64,000 nt of DNA from Stappia albiluteola (GCF_014050225.1 NZ_JACFXV010000048.1:69501-133500), one strand, 5' to 3'. Positions 7,952-17,587 are shown, counted from the first letter of the stretch. The notes: generated by a model not told the origin, from the sequence alone. Made by a program: numbers and translations.

Positions 7952-9247
7952 TTACCCCTCCCTCCTCGGAACGTAGTCGGCCGGATCGAGCGTTTCCGGC
8001 CGCCCGTCCAGCGAAAGCGCCGTCACCTGCGGCGGCGTTTCCGCGATCACACGCCCGCGCCGCACCACCGTAAGCCGGCGCGCCTTCAGCCGGATCGCCT
8101 CGATCGTGTCCACCGCCTGCAACAGGACGAAATCCGCGTGGCAGCCGACCTCGAGGCCGTAGCCTTCGAGGCCCATGATTCGCGCAGCGTTGACCGTGAC
8201 GCAATCATAGGCGTAGCGCATCGCCTCGCGCGCGGTCATCTGCCCGACATGAAGGCCCATGGATGCCACCTCCAGCATGTCGGCCGAACCCAGCGAATAC
8301 CACGGATCCATCACGCAATCGTGGCCGAAGGCGACGAGGATGCCGGCCTTGCGCAGTTCCGGCACGCGCGTCTGGCCGCGCCGTTTCGGATAGGCATCGT
8401 GCCGCCCCTGCAGCGTGATGTTGATCAGCGGATTGGCGATTGCGGCAACGCCGGCCTCGGCGATCAACGGCAGCAGCTTCGAGACGTAGTAATTGTCCAT
8501 CGAGTGCATCGACGTCAGATGCGAGCCGGCAACACGGCCCGCCAGCCCCAGGCGCTGCGTCTCGTAGGCCAGCGTCTCGATATGGCGCGACATCGGGTCG
8601 TCGGTCTCGTCGCAATGCATGTCGACCATCAGCCCGCGCGCCGCCGCGATCTCGCAGAGCGCCTTCACGCTTCTGGCGCCGTCTTCCATCGTGCGTTCGA
8701 AATGCGGAATGCCGCCGACGATATCGACGCCCATATCCAGCGCCCTGGTCAGGTTCCGCTCCGCGTTCGGCGAGCGGAAGAAACCGTCCTGCGGAAAGGC
8801 GACGAGCTGAAGGTCGATATAGGGCGCGACCCGCTTCTTCACCTCAAGCAGGGCTTCGACGGCGACGAGCCGGTCGTCGCAGATATCGACATGGCTGCGG
8901 ATGGCGAGCAGCCCTTGCGAAACGGCGAGATCGCAATAGCGAAGCGCCCTTTCGATCACCGCTTCATGGGTCAGCAGCGGTTTCAGCTCGCCCCAGAGCG
9001 CGATCCCCTCCAGCAGCGTGCCGCTCTCGTTCATGCGCGGCAGCCCCAGCGAAAGGGTCGCATCCATATGAAAATGCGGATCGACGAAGGGCGGCGAGAC
9101 CAGACGTCCCCCGGCGTCGAGCACGCGGCGGGCCTCGACGGACATATCCGGCTCCACGCAGACGATCTTGCCGCCCGCGCAGGCGATGTCGAGGCCCGTG
9201 CGGCCGTCAGGCAGGGTGGCGTTGCGGACAAGAAGCTCGATGGTCAT
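7952..9247 (-). CDS. CodA-like cytosine deaminase/amidohydrolase
   Basis: A 431-residue amidohydrolase of the E. coli CodA type, a single metal-dependent TIM barrel that hydrolyses the amino group of cytosine-like rings. The metal and catalytic residues can be read: H58/H60 (DPHFHMD), H211 and E214 (HCDE), H243 (GSHLTSMHS) and D310 (FGHD). The residue after D310 is Cys311, where CodA has a second Asp (FGHDDVFDPWY, from memory), a position near the pyrimidine. Substrate preference may therefore differ (another oxopyrimidine, purine or pterin). It is the last gene of the BMP-type transporter operon, 22 bases after a permease, which suggests it acts on the imported base. Confidence 0.85.
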   Translation of the reverse strand: MTIELLVRNATLPDGRTGLDIACAGGKIVCVEPDMSVEARRVLDAGGRLVSPPFVDPHFHMDATLSLGLPRMNESGTLLEGIALWGELKPLLTHEAVIERALRYCDLAVSQGLLAIRSHVDICDDRLVAVEALLEVKKRVAPYIDLQLVAFPQDGFFRSPNAERNLTRALDMGVDIVGGIPHFERTMEDGARSVKALCEIAAARGLMVDMHCDETDDPMSRHIETLAYETQRLGLAGRVAGSHLTSMHSMDNYYVSKLLPLIAEAGVAAIANPLINITLQGRHDAYPKRRGQTRVPELRKAGILVAFGHDCVMDPWYSLGSADMLEVASMGLHVGQMTAREAMRYAYDCVTVNAARIMGLEGYGLEVGCHADFVLLQAVDTIEAIRLKARRLTVVRRGRVIAETPPQVTALSLDGRPETLDPADYVPRREG

Positions 9248-9269
9248 CGCCGGTTGCTTCCCCCTTTAT

Positions 9270-10214
9270 CTATCGCTGCCCCTTGAAATAGGGCTTCAGC
9301 AGGGCTCGCGGATAATCGGCGCCGCGGGCCGCGACGACAAGCGCAACGATCGACAGGAGATAGGGCAGCATCAGGAAGACCTGCCCCGGAACCACAGCGC
9401 CCACTTCTGTCTGCAGGCGCACCTGGAAAGCGTCGAAGGCGCCGAAGAGCAACGCGCCGATCAGCGCCTTGCCGGGTCGCCAGGACGCGAAAACCGTGAG
9501 CGCGATGCAGATCCAGCCGCGACCGTTGACCATGCCGAAGAAGAAGGCGTCGAAAGCCGACATCGTCAGGAAGGCGCCGCCCAGCGCCATCAGCGCCGAG
9601 CCGAACATGATGGCGCCTGTCCGCAGTTTCATGACGGACAGGCCCTGCGCCTCCACCGCCGACGGATTGTCGCCGACCGCGCGGATCGCTAGGCCAAGCG
9701 GTGTGCGGTTGAGCAGGACGGCGACCAGCAGCACCAGGCCGATCGCAAGGAAGGTCAGCGGCGTCTGCTGGAAGAGCGCCGGCCCGATAAACGGCAGGTC
9801 GGACAGGCCGTCGACATCGAGCGGCTGAAAGGGCGTGATGCGCGGCGGCGAGGACACATCCGGCAGGGCGGTCCGATAGGCATAGTAGCTGGCGCTTGTC
9901 GCGAACAGGGTGATGCCGAGGCCGGAGACGTGCTGGGACAGGCCGAAGGGCACCGTCAGGATGGCATGCAGCAGGCCGAAGGCGGCCCCTGTGCCGGCGG
10001 CGACCGCCACCCCGGTCCACAGATCCGCGCCGAGCCAGACGGCCATCCAGCCGGCCATGGCGCCGGCGGTGAAGATGCCCTCGATGCCGAGATTGAGCAC
10101 GCCCGCCCGCTCGCAGACAAGGGCCCCCAGAACGCCGAAGATCAGGGGCGTCGCGATGCGGATGGCGGCGGCCCAGAAATTAGCGGTCAGCAGGATATCG
10201 AGAATATCGATCAT
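9270..10214 (-). CDS. Nucleoside-type ABC transporter permease 2
   Basis: A 314-residue BPD_transp_2 (LIV/ribose-type) permease with about eight to ten membrane segments. It includes the conserved blocks GVLGALVCERAGVLNLGIEG and RAVGDNPSAVEAQGLSV, which are typical of the YufQ/NupQ subunit of nucleoside importers. The start at 10214 overlaps the previous permease stop by four bases (ATGA). A longer open frame up to 11306 on this frame shadows the neighbouring permease and is not a fusion. Confidence 0.9.
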   Translation of the reverse strand: MIDILDILLTANFWAAAIRIATPLIFGVLGALVCERAGVLNLGIEGIFTAGAMAGWMAVWLGADLWTGVAVAAGTGAAFGLLHAILTVPFGLSQHVSGLGITLFATSASYYAYRTALPDVSSPPRITPFQPLDVDGLSDLPFIGPALFQQTPLTFLAIGLVLLVAVLLNRTPLGLAIRAVGDNPSAVEAQGLSVMKLRTGAIMFGSALMALGGAFLTMSAFDAFFFGMVNGRGWICIALTVFASWRPGKALIGALLFGAFDAFQVRLQTEVGAVVPGQVFLMLPYLLSIVALVVAARGADYPRALLKPYFKGQR

Positions 10215-11287
10215 GGCTTCTCCGCCGATGCGCTGCCGCCCACCCGCATGCGGAAGCGGACGAAAAGGCCGGATACGAGCACGCAAAGCAGCGACAGCGC
10301 CACGATGAGGTCCGCGAGGTAGTTCGACACGCCGATCGCGCGGCTCATGGAATCGGCGCCGACGAATATTCCGGCGATGAAGAGCGCGGCAAGCACCACG
10401 CCGAGCGGAGACAGGCCGGCGAGCATCGCCACCACGATCCCCGCATAGCCGAAGCCGGGGGACAGGTCCGCCGTCAGGTAGCCCTTGAGGCCCGCCACCT
10501 CGCCGACGCCGGCAAGGCCGGCGAAGGCGCCCGATATCAGCCCGACCCGGACGATGGTCGCCGTGACGGGGATGCCGGCATGGCGCGCGGCGGCCGGATT
10601 CTCGCCAACCGCACGGATCTCGAAGCCCCAGACGGTGCGCTTCAGCACGATATGGGCGGCGATTGCGAGCACCAGGGCGACGACGAGGCCGGAATGGACA
10701 CGCATGCGCTCCACCAGTTTCGGCAGCACCGCCGCGTCGACGATCGGTTCCGACTGCGGCCAGCCCATGCCGAGCGGATCCTTCATCGGTCCCTCGAGCA
10801 TCATCTGAACGAACAGCAGGATCACGAAATTGAGCAGCAGCGTGGTGACCACCTCGTCGGCGCCGAGCCGCACGCGCAAAAGTGTCGGAACCAGCATCAT
10901 CAACGCGCCGGCGGCCGCGCCAGCGATGATGACAAGCGGCAGCAGGGTGCCAGGCGGCAAGGCGAGATGGCCCGAGCCGACCGCGACCGCCGCAAGCGCT
11001 CCGGCGTAAAGCTGGCCCTCCGCGCCGATGTTCCACAGCTTGGCACGAAAGGCGATCGCGGCGGCGAGCCCCGTCAGGATGAGCGGCGTCGCGCGTGCCA
11101 GAAGTTCGGACACCGCGAAGGTCGAGCCCAGCGCGCCCTTGTACATCAGCAGATAGGCGTTGAAGACGGAGGCGCCCGCCGCCCAGATCGGAATGGCGGC
11201 GATGGCCAGGGCAAGCACGGCGGCAATGATGGGTGCCGCGGCAATCCGCACCGGGGAAACGGACTGGCGCGGCTCGAAACGGATCAT
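10211..11287 (-). CDS. Nucleoside-type ABC transporter permease 1
   Basis: A 358-residue inner-membrane permease of the YufP/NupP type. Hallmarks include LLARATPLILTGLAAAIAFR, KLWNIGAEGQLYAGAL, and RAVGENPAAARHAGIPV in the cytoplasmic coupling region. The ATG at 11287 overlaps the ATPase stop by four bases. Together with permease 2 it forms the heterodimeric channel of a BMP-type importer. Confidence 0.9.
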   Translation of the reverse strand: MIRFEPRQSVSPVRIAAAPIIAAVLALAIAAIPIWAAGASVFNAYLLMYKGALGSTFAVSELLARATPLILTGLAAAIAFRAKLWNIGAEGQLYAGALAAVAVGSGHLALPPGTLLPLVIIAGAAAGALMMLVPTLLRVRLGADEVVTTLLLNFVILLFVQMMLEGPMKDPLGMGWPQSEPIVDAAVLPKLVERMRVHSGLVVALVLAIAAHIVLKRTVWGFEIRAVGENPAAARHAGIPVTATIVRVGLISGAFAGLAGVGEVAGLKGYLTADLSPGFGYAGIVVAMLAGLSPLGVVLAALFIAGIFVGADSMSRAIGVSNYLADLIVALSLLCVLVSGLFVRFRMRVGGSASAEKP

Positions 11288-12828
11288 GCCGCCTCTCCCG
11301 GAGCATGCCCGGCCATCATCAGGCCGACGGCGGCGCGGTCGAGCGCTTCCGTCTGCTGCGGCTCGCTCAGGCGGCCGCGATGGATGACGGCAATCCGGTC
11401 GGAGAGGGCAAAGAGCTCGTCGAGGTCCTCCGAGATCAGCAGGATGGCCGCGCCGCGCGCCCGCGCCGCCAGGAGACGCTGGTGGACGTCCTCGGCCGCG
11501 CCGATATCGAGGCCGCGAGCGGGCTGCGCCGCGATCACCACTTTCGGATCGCCGTCGAGCGTGCGCGCCAGCACGATCTTCTGGATATTGCCGCCTGAAA
11601 GGAGCCTTGCCGTGGCATCCGGCCCCGGACAACGGATGTCATAGGCCTCGATCGCCTCGGTTGCGCGGCTTGCCATCGCGGAAAACTTCAAAAATCCCAG
11701 GCGCTGAAACGCCGGCGAGCGTATCGCTTCGATCGCGAGGTTCTCGGCGACCGTCATCGCGCCGACGATGCCGTCCCGGTGCCGGTCTTCGGGAATGCGG
11801 GCGATGCCCGCCGCCATGACCTTGCGCGGATCGGCGGGCAACCGCTTCCCGTCGATTTCGATGGTACCCGACTTCGGCGGCTCGAGGCCCGAGATCAGCC
11901 TCGCAAGCGTTGCCTGTCCGTTGCCCGAAATGCCGGCGATACCGAGAATTTCCCCCCCTCGAACGGAAAGCGACAGATCGTGCAGCGCATTGCGCCCGTC
12001 GTCGGTGGATATGTCTTTCAGGATCAGGAGCGGCGCTCCCTCTTTCGAGGGCAGACGCTCGTCGGGCTCGATGTGCCGTCCGACCATGATATCGGCCAGC
12101 ATATGCCTGTCGCAGACCCTCGTCGGCAGGTCGGCGACAAGCTGGCCGCCGCGAAGAACGGCAATGCGATCGGAGGCCGATAGCACCTCGGCCATCTTGT
12201 GGGAGATGAAAACGACGGATAGCCCGTTCGCGGCAAGGGCCCGCAGTGTGCGAAACAGGCTCTCCGATTCCTGCGGCGTCAGCACCGCCGTCGGCTCGTC
12301 CAGCACCAGCACCCGCGCATCGCGATACAGCGCCTTGAGGATTTCCACACGCTGCTTTTCGCCGACCGTCAGCCGGGATACGCGACAGTCGAGATCCACT
12401 TCCAGGCCGGACTGCTTCATCACTTCCGCGAGCTTCCTGCGCGCGCGGCCCCGTTGCCACCCGGGGGAAAACAGCGTCTGCGTTCCAAGGAGGATGTTTT
12501 CGAGCCCCGTGAGGTTCTCCGCCAGGGTGAAATGCTGATGCACCATGCCGATGCCGGCCTTCAGGGCGGCGTTGGGCGAGCCCTGCTCCAGCGGCACCAG
12601 CTTGCCCTCATGATCGGCAATTCTCACCGAGCCTTCATCGGCCACATAGTGGCCGAACAGGATATTCATCAATGTCGTCTTGCCGGCGCCGTTCTCGCCG
12701 AGCAGCGCGACGACCTCGCCGGGGAAGAAATCGAGATCGATCGTCTGGTTTGCGACAAGATCTCCGAAGCGCTTCGTGATGCCGGAAAGGGACAGGACGG
12801 CGGGGACTTCCGCCGAGGGCTCTGACAT
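11284..12828 (-). CDS. Nucleoside-type ABC transporter ATP-binding protein (double ATPase)
   Basis: A 514-residue protein with two fused ABC domains. The first has a full Walker A (GENGAGKTT) and Walker B (VLVLDEPTAV). The second has GISGNGQATL in place of a canonical Walker A, and LLSGGNIQK as its signature. This asymmetry is normal in RbsA/YufO-type ATPases. I chose the start at 12828, behind GAGGTGGAG, over an in-frame ATG 13 codons earlier. The gene follows the binding-protein gene after a 208-base gap in which I see no further gene or clear terminator. Confidence 0.92.
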   Translation of the reverse strand: MSEPSAEVPAVLSLSGITKRFGDLVANQTIDLDFFPGEVVALLGENGAGKTTLMNILFGHYVADEGSVRIADHEGKLVPLEQGSPNAALKAGIGMVHQHFTLAENLTGLENILLGTQTLFSPGWQRGRARRKLAEVMKQSGLEVDLDCRVSRLTVGEKQRVEILKALYRDARVLVLDEPTAVLTPQESESLFRTLRALAANGLSVVFISHKMAEVLSASDRIAVLRGGQLVADLPTRVCDRHMLADIMVGRHIEPDERLPSKEGAPLLILKDISTDDGRNALHDLSLSVRGGEILGIAGISGNGQATLARLISGLEPPKSGTIEIDGKRLPADPRKVMAAGIARIPEDRHRDGIVGAMTVAENLAIEAIRSPAFQRLGFLKFSAMASRATEAIEAYDIRCPGPDATARLLSGGNIQKIVLARTLDGDPKVVIAAQPARGLDIGAAEDVHQRLLAARARGAAILLISEDLDELFALSDRIAVIHRGRLSEPQQTEALDRAAVGLMMAGHAPGEAA

Positions 12829-13036
12829 CTCCACCTCTTTCCAGATACGCAACCGGCACCCGACCATTCCCCCGACTGAAGGAACAGATCGTCAAAAATG
12901 CTCTACGACAGAGTATCTTACGTCCCCGGCTATGAACAGCCCCGTTACTGCCCTAGCGGTAAAGGCATACTCGCGGGAAGATCCGGGCAAGCGAGCGGCC
13001 GAAGAACACGTGGATTCTCCGGCCGCGTCGACGGTG

Positions 13037-14053
13037 TCAGAGAGTGGACTTCGGCTCGGCGTCGTTCACGTTGACACGGAACAGTCCATCCTTGATTTCC
13101 TGCTCCTTGTCCTTGGCCGCCTTCAGCGCGGCCGGATCGGCGAGCGTTTCGTCGACGACAAAACTGCCGCCGCCATAGCCCATGAAGCTGAATTGCCCGT
13201 AATCCGCGGCTTCGAACGTGTCCGAGGCGACCGCATCGATGACCCGATCGATCGTCGGCTCCATGTGCCACAGCGCGCTTGCCAGGATGGTGCCGGGATA
13301 GTCGCCCGACGTGTCGATCACATTGCCAATGGCGAGAATGCCTTTTTCCTTCGCGGCATCCGACACGCCGAAACGCTCGGCATAGAGAATGTCGGCCCCC
13401 TTGTCGGCCATGGCGAAGGCCGCTTCCTTGGCCTTGGGCGGGTCGTACCAGGAATTGATGAAGGTCACGAGAAACTTCACGTCCGGGTTGACCGACAAGG
13501 CGCCTTCCATGAAGGCGTTCATGAGCCGGTTGACTTCCGGAATCGCGTAGCCGCCGACCATGCCGATGATGTTCGACTTGGTCGCCTTGCCGGCGATCAT
13601 GCCCGTCAGGTAGCTCGGCTCGTGGATCCAGTTGTCGAAGACGGCGAAGTTCGGCGGTACCGACCCGAAGGAAGAGCCCATCAGGAAGGCCACGTCCTGG
13701 TATTCCGACGCCACCTTGCGGGCCGCCCGCTCAACCGAGAAAGCCTCGCCGACGACCAGGTCCATGCCGCCTTCGGCATATTCGCGCATGACGCGTTCAT
13801 AGTCGGTATTGGCAACGTTCTCGGAGAATGTATAGGTCACGTCGCCGCGCGCCTCGGCGGCCTTGAGGGCCTGATGGATCCGGCTCACCCATTGCTGCTC
13901 GACGGGCACGGTGTAGATCGCGGCGACCTTGAGGGGCTTTTCCTTGGCCACCGCCACGGCCCCGCCGCATGTGATTGCGGCAACCGACAGGCCGACCGCG
14001 AGGACGGTTCGGCGCGTCAGCCTGAGAAACGAATAATCGGAAGGACCGGCCAT
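13037..14053 (-). CDS. BMP-family ABC transporter substrate-binding protein
   Basis: About 338 residues. The BMP/PnrA lipoprotein-like fold binds nucleosides or purines in the periplasm. The N terminus shows twin arginines (TRRTVLAVG) before a hydrophobic stretch and AVA|KE, so Tat or Sec export with signal peptidase I is likely; I see no clear lipobox. Characteristic blocks are VGEAFSVERAARKVA and DKGADILYAERFGVSDAA. Two in-frame ATGs (14059 and 14053) follow AAGAGGGG. The second has better spacing and is used here. It is the first gene of a five-gene operon with the ATPase, two permeases and the deaminase. Confidence 0.9.
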   Translation of the reverse strand: MAGPSDYSFLRLTRRTVLAVGLSVAAITCGGAVAVAKEKPLKVAAIYTVPVEQQWVSRIHQALKAAEARGDVTYTFSENVANTDYERVMREYAEGGMDLVVGEAFSVERAARKVASEYQDVAFLMGSSFGSVPPNFAVFDNWIHEPSYLTGMIAGKATKSNIIGMVGGYAIPEVNRLMNAFMEGALSVNPDVKFLVTFINSWYDPPKAKEAAFAMADKGADILYAERFGVSDAAKEKGILAIGNVIDTSGDYPGTILASALWHMEPTIDRVIDAVASDTFEAADYGQFSFMGYGGGSFVVDETLADPAALKAAKDKEQEIKDGLFRVNVNDAEPKSTL

Positions 14054-14162
14054 CGACATTCCCCTCTTTTCCTTAGGTAAGGTAAGAGGATATGAGCACA
14101 GAATAATCGCGCCCACAATCTGGGCAGGCTCAGAAACGCCGACGCGTTCCGGCTTCGACAGA

Positions 14163-14200
14163 CAGGTCCGAAAAAGAAACAGGCAGGTCCGAAAAAGAAA
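14163..14200. repeat. Two tandem copies of a 17-base motif, 21-base period
   Basis: CAGGTCCGAAAAAGAAA occurs at 14163-14179 and again at 14184-14200, identical in both. The second copy abuts the terminator stem of the chemoreceptor gene and supplies its T-tract on the minus strand. The first copy may be a short duplication of that tract. Confidence 0.8.
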
Positions 14201-14222
14201 TGGGCGGGATGTTCCCGCCCAT
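14188..14222 (-). terminator. Rho-independent terminator of the chemoreceptor gene
   Basis: A perfect 10-bp stem (14200-14209 and 14213-14222) with a TGT loop is followed, reading leftwards, by a T-rich run (complement of GAAAAAGAAA). It starts 29 bases beyond the chemoreceptor stop codon. Confidence 0.85.
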
Positions 14223-14250
14223 TCTTTCGCCTCGGTTCCGTTGCCGCAGG

Positions 14251-16365
14251 TCAGGCGGCGGCAACGTCCGTGAGGAAACGGTCGATCACGGAGCGCAGGC
14301 GCATCGAATGCTCCTGCATCTCCACCGTTGCGTTGCGCATCACTTCGGCCGACTGCGAGCTTTCGCTGACGCTGTCGCTCAGCGAGGCGATCGCCGAGGA
14401 GACGGTCATCGTCCCGTTCGCGGCCTGCGCGACATTGCTGGAAATCTCGCCGGTTGCCGCACCCTGCTGGCGCACGGCCGCGGCGATTGTCGAGGTGTAG
14501 CGGTTGACTTCGTCGATCGATTCGGTGACCGAAGCGATCTCGCCGACAGCCTCCGCCGTCGACGCCTGAATGCCGGCGATCTGGGCGGAAATCTCTTCCG
14601 TTGCCTTCGCCGTCTGTCCGGCAAGCGACTTTACCTCGGAGGCGACGACGGCAAAGCCCTTGCCCGCATCGCCCGCGCGCGCCGCCTCGATTGTGGCGTT
14701 GAGGGCCAGCAGGTTGGTCTGCTCGGCAATTTCCGAAATCAGCGACACGACATCGCCGATCCGGTTGGCTGCCTGCGCGAGCCCGCCGATCTTGGCATTG
14801 GAGGAATTCGCATTCGCCGTCGTCTGCTCGACGATCTGGGCCGTCGTGGCGACCTGGCGCGCGATTTCCTCGATCGAGGCGTTGAGTTCTTCCGTGGCCG
14901 AGGCAACGGCCTGGACGTTCTCAGACGCCCTTGTCGACTCGTGGGTGGCTTCCTGTCCGCGGTTCGCGGCTGCCGCGGCAAGACCGGTAAGGGATTCGGA
15001 GAGGCCCCCGACACGCGACAGGTTTTCCTCCACCGAGGAAAGCACTGTCTGCATTTCGTTGCGGAAGTTGGCGATGAGGTCGTCGATCGCCTTCTGCCGG
15101 CTTTCGCGCGCGATGTGCCCGACCTTGCGTTCCGCGGCCAGTCGCTCGCGCTCGACGGCGTTTTCCTTGAAGACCTCGATGCTGCGGGCCATTTCGCCGA
15201 TCTCGTCGGAACGGTCGCGGCTGCCGACCTCGATCTCCAGGTCGCCCTCGGCGATCCGGCGCGCCACGACCGAAAGCTCGGCAAGCGGGCGGAATGTGCG
15301 CCCGGTCAGCCACCACATGATGCCCACCATCGGCAGAAGGCAGAGCGCGCCGGCGATGATCACGCCATAGGTGATGCGGCCGGCGGCTTCCGAAAGCTCC
15401 GACTGCGCCACGGTCTCGACGACTGCGAAGCTGCGGCCGAGAAACTCTCCGGCGGCTTCGCGAAAGCGCAGTTCGTCGCCGTCGATGTCGAGCGTATTCG
15501 CGGAGGTCTTGACGTCCGCAAGCTGATAGGACGCGCTGGTCGTGCCGTCGGCGGAAAGCTCAACCAGGCTGCCGTCGTTGAGAAGCAGCATCGTGCGTTC
15601 GGTCTCGCCGATGCCGGTGCGATCGGCGAGCACGGACGCGAGGCCGTGCATGTCGATCGTCAGGGCCACCGCGCCGAAATAGGAGTCGAGATAGAAGACC
15701 GGAGTGGCGACGACGGCAACGATCGACCCGTCTGCGCCCTTCGTGAAGCCCGAGAAGAAGACGTCGCCGGCCTTGACAGTGCCTGCGACCGTTCCCTCAT
15801 GCAGCGGCTTCAAGGCAAGCTGCGTCGCGGACCCGTCGATCTCCGGGGCGTCGATCCGGCGGGCGAAGTCGTCTCCCTTGCGGTAGGTATAGATGATGTT
15901 GCCGTCCGGATCCGCCAGCGCCACGTCGGAGAAGAGGCCCTGTCCGACCATCTCGCGGAACGCGATATGGATCACCTTGTGATTGGTGGCGTAGTAGTTG
16001 TCGACGCCGGGGTCTTCCAGCAGATAGCGCTCCGCTACGCTGTTGGGATTGGCTTCCACAAAGATCGAGATCAACTGCTCGGTCTGGTTTTCCTTCAGGT
16101 TCTTCCAGCCGGCCCGCATCTTCATGATGCTGTCCTTGGCGTTGGGAAGCGTCGCGAAGAAACGCGCGCTGTCCTTTACCTGCTGGAGCGACATCGTCAT
16201 CGCCTTGCTCTTGCCGAGCGTGGCGCTGGCGAGTGCCTTGCCGGCCTGGTCATTTGCGACATTTCCCGCAAGCTGCGAGGTCGTCACGACCAGGGCCAGA
16301 CACAGGACAGCCGCCCCGGCGAAGAAAAGCATCGCCAGCTTGGTTGAAAGTTTTTTGCGAAGCAT
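14251..16365 (-). CDS. Methyl-accepting chemotaxis protein
   Basis: A 704-residue inner-membrane chemoreceptor. It has TM1 near residues 11-31, a large periplasmic Cache-like sensor to about 330, and TM2 at about 335-357. A HAMP domain follows ([20 protein letters not shown]), then a cytoplasmic signalling domain with the conserved hairpin tip [20 protein letters not shown]. No C-terminal CheR/CheB pentapeptide is visible. The ATG at 16365 follows GGTGGAG directly upstream and removes a 21-residue extension without signal character. The Cache fold suggests a small-molecule ligand, but which one cannot be read from sequence. Confidence 0.93.
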   Translation of the reverse strand: MLRKKLSTKLAMLFFAGAAVLCLALVVTTSQLAGNVANDQAGKALASATLGKSKAMTMSLQQVKDSARFFATLPNAKDSIMKMRAGWKNLKENQTEQLISIFVEANPNSVAERYLLEDPGVDNYYATNHKVIHIAFREMVGQGLFSDVALADPDGNIIYTYRKGDDFARRIDAPEIDGSATQLALKPLHEGTVAGTVKAGDVFFSGFTKGADGSIVAVVATPVFYLDSYFGAVALTIDMHGLASVLADRTGIGETERTMLLLNDGSLVELSADGTTSASYQLADVKTSANTLDIDGDELRFREAAGEFLGRSFAVVETVAQSELSEAAGRITYGVIIAGALCLLPMVGIMWWLTGRTFRPLAELSVVARRIAEGDLEIEVGSRDRSDEIGEMARSIEVFKENAVERERLAAERKVGHIARESRQKAIDDLIANFRNEMQTVLSSVEENLSRVGGLSESLTGLAAAAANRGQEATHESTRASENVQAVASATEELNASIEEIARQVATTAQIVEQTTANANSSNAKIGGLAQAANRIGDVVSLISEIAEQTNLLALNATIEAARAGDAGKGFAVVASEVKSLAGQTAKATEEISAQIAGIQASTAEAVGEIASVTESIDEVNRYTSTIAAAVRQQGAATGEISSNVAQAANGTMTVSSAIASLSDSVSESSQSAEVMRNATVEMQEHSMRLRSVIDRFLTDVAAA

Positions 16366-16485
16366 CTCCACCCCCAAGGTGTTCTTTATAGTCGGGTGTT
16401 TTTTTGGGTGGCGTGAGAATGCCGGCAAAACTCCAAGGATTGATTAACGGCCGCAGTCCTCCGGCGCGCGCAGCGCGCGCCGGGG

Positions 16486-17235
16486 TCATGCCACGCTCGC
16501 ACGCGCCTGAAGACGATAGCTTTCGCCGGGATGAAGCAACCTTGCCAGGGTAACGACCCGGCTGCCCTGCCGGGTTCTCCGGCTGATTTCCAGGATCGGC
16601 GCGCCTCTGGCAATTCCCAGGACTTCCGCATCCGCGGGTTCCGCCGCCAGCGCGGCCACCTCATGCTCCACCGATGACCAGGCGATGTGATCGAGCAGCC
16701 ACTGGTTCGGGCCCGACGATGCAAAGTCCTCGCCTGCCGCATCAGGCGCGGCCTGAAGGTTGATCCAGCGCCTTTCGAGCTGAAACGGCACGCCGTCGGC
16801 CAGATGCAGACAGGTGACTTCGAGGATGGGAGCCCCTTGCGCGACATCGAGCCTCGCCGCCAGTTCGGCATCCGCCGCCACGCTCTTGCGGCCTATCAGC
16901 CTGTAGCCGACGCGAGCTCCCAGCCGCTCGATCTCCTGGTCGATGCGCGGGATGTCCAGCAGCGCGCTGTGGCCGGTAAAGGGTGCCACGCGCGTGCCGG
17001 CGCGCCTGCGGCGCTCCAACACGCCCTCGCCGGCCAGTTCGCGGATCGCCCTGTTGACCGTCATGCGGGCGCAGCCGTAGCTGCGCGCGAGCTCGACCTC
17101 GCCGGGGATCGTGGCGCCCGGGCGCCATTCGCCCTTGCGAATGCGCTGCAGGATATCCGCCTTGATGCGGCCATAGAGCGGCGATGCCTTGGCGGACTCC
17201 GCCCCGGCGCCTGCGGTGTCATGCGGTGCCTGCAT
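16486..17235 (-). CDS. hutC: Histidine utilisation repressor HutC (GntR/UTRA family)
   Basis: A 249-residue repressor. An N-terminal GntR winged helix (PLYGRIKADILQRI, ARMTVNRAIRELAGEG) is followed by a UTRA ligand domain. The UTRA domain ends in SRVVTLARLLHPGESYRL, very close to HutC of Pseudomonas and other bacteria. HutC binds urocanate and releases the hut promoters. The hut enzymes lie 25-32 kb away in this window, so the regulator is unlinked from its operon. A HutC-type palindrome sits upstream of hutC and another between hutI and hutF, which supports both the assignment and autoregulation. Confidence 0.88.
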   Translation of the reverse strand: MQAPHDTAGAGAESAKASPLYGRIKADILQRIRKGEWRPGATIPGEVELARSYGCARMTVNRAIRELAGEGVLERRRRAGTRVAPFTGHSALLDIPRIDQEIERLGARVGYRLIGRKSVAADAELAARLDVAQGAPILEVTCLHLADGVPFQLERRWINLQAAPDAAGEDFASSGPNQWLLDHIAWSSVEHEVAALAAEPADAEVLGIARGAPILEISRRTRQGSRVVTLARLLHPGESYRLQARASVA

Positions 17236-17326
17236 GCCGGATTGCTTCCGATCGTGAATAGGCCGTCTCCCCTCGCCCCCGCGGCGGGCGCTTTCATCGG
17301 GTATCAGTTTTGGAGCAGCTTCGGAA

Positions 17327-17340
17327 AATGTCTATACATA
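17327..17340. promoter_or_regulatory. HutC-type operator upstream of hutC
   Basis: AATGTCTATACATA, an inverted repeat ATGT-N4-ACAT, lies about 90 bases upstream of hutC. The core TGTCTATACATA is identical to the site at 47277-47290 between hutI and hutF and fits the published HutC consensus TGTATATACA. Confidence 0.75.
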
Positions 17341-17476
17341 ATTCAGGGCGATTGGCGCGCGGCGAATCTCTGTCGCACCCTTCGATCATAAGTCACGACG
17401 AAAGTGTATTAATCGATCGTCGTGGTTCGTCCGCATTCACCTTGTCGGTATAGTTGCGGCCGGAAGCGTGGTTTCA

Positions 17477-17587
17477 CATGCCTTGACGGCATGCGTGGCC
17501 GCGCCGACCGGCCAGGAGGAGGAACTGAGGCCGGTCGCTGTGGGGGTGGCTGGAGCACAGCCGGTTCATGAACCCGATGCCGTCGGG
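17477..17587 (+). other. Structured 5' leader candidate upstream of DUF4212-symporter
   Basis: Five inverted repeats follow one another: 17477-17482/17488-17493 (6 bp, loop TTGAC), 17505-17513/17529-17537 (perfect 9 bp) with a 15-base loop containing AGGAGGAGG, 17548-17552/17558-17562 (5 bp), 17563-17574 (perfect 12-base palindrome) and 17573-17577/17583-17587 (5 bp). The last two overlap by two bases and are therefore alternatives. The gene start is 118 bases further on. I do not recognise this as a known riboswitch. Confidence 0.5.

Noticed and set aside
9270-11306. A 678-codon minus-strand frame suggesting a fused double permease
   Set aside because: Only its last 314 codons encode a permease. 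The first half is an out-of-frame reading of the neighbouring permease, and the real genes overlap by ATGA.
17563-17574. GGTTCATGAACC as a third GlpR-type operator
   Set aside because: The half-site spacing differs by two bases from the pair at 25030-25063, and it sits inside a run of hairpins, so an RNA or chance origin is more likely.
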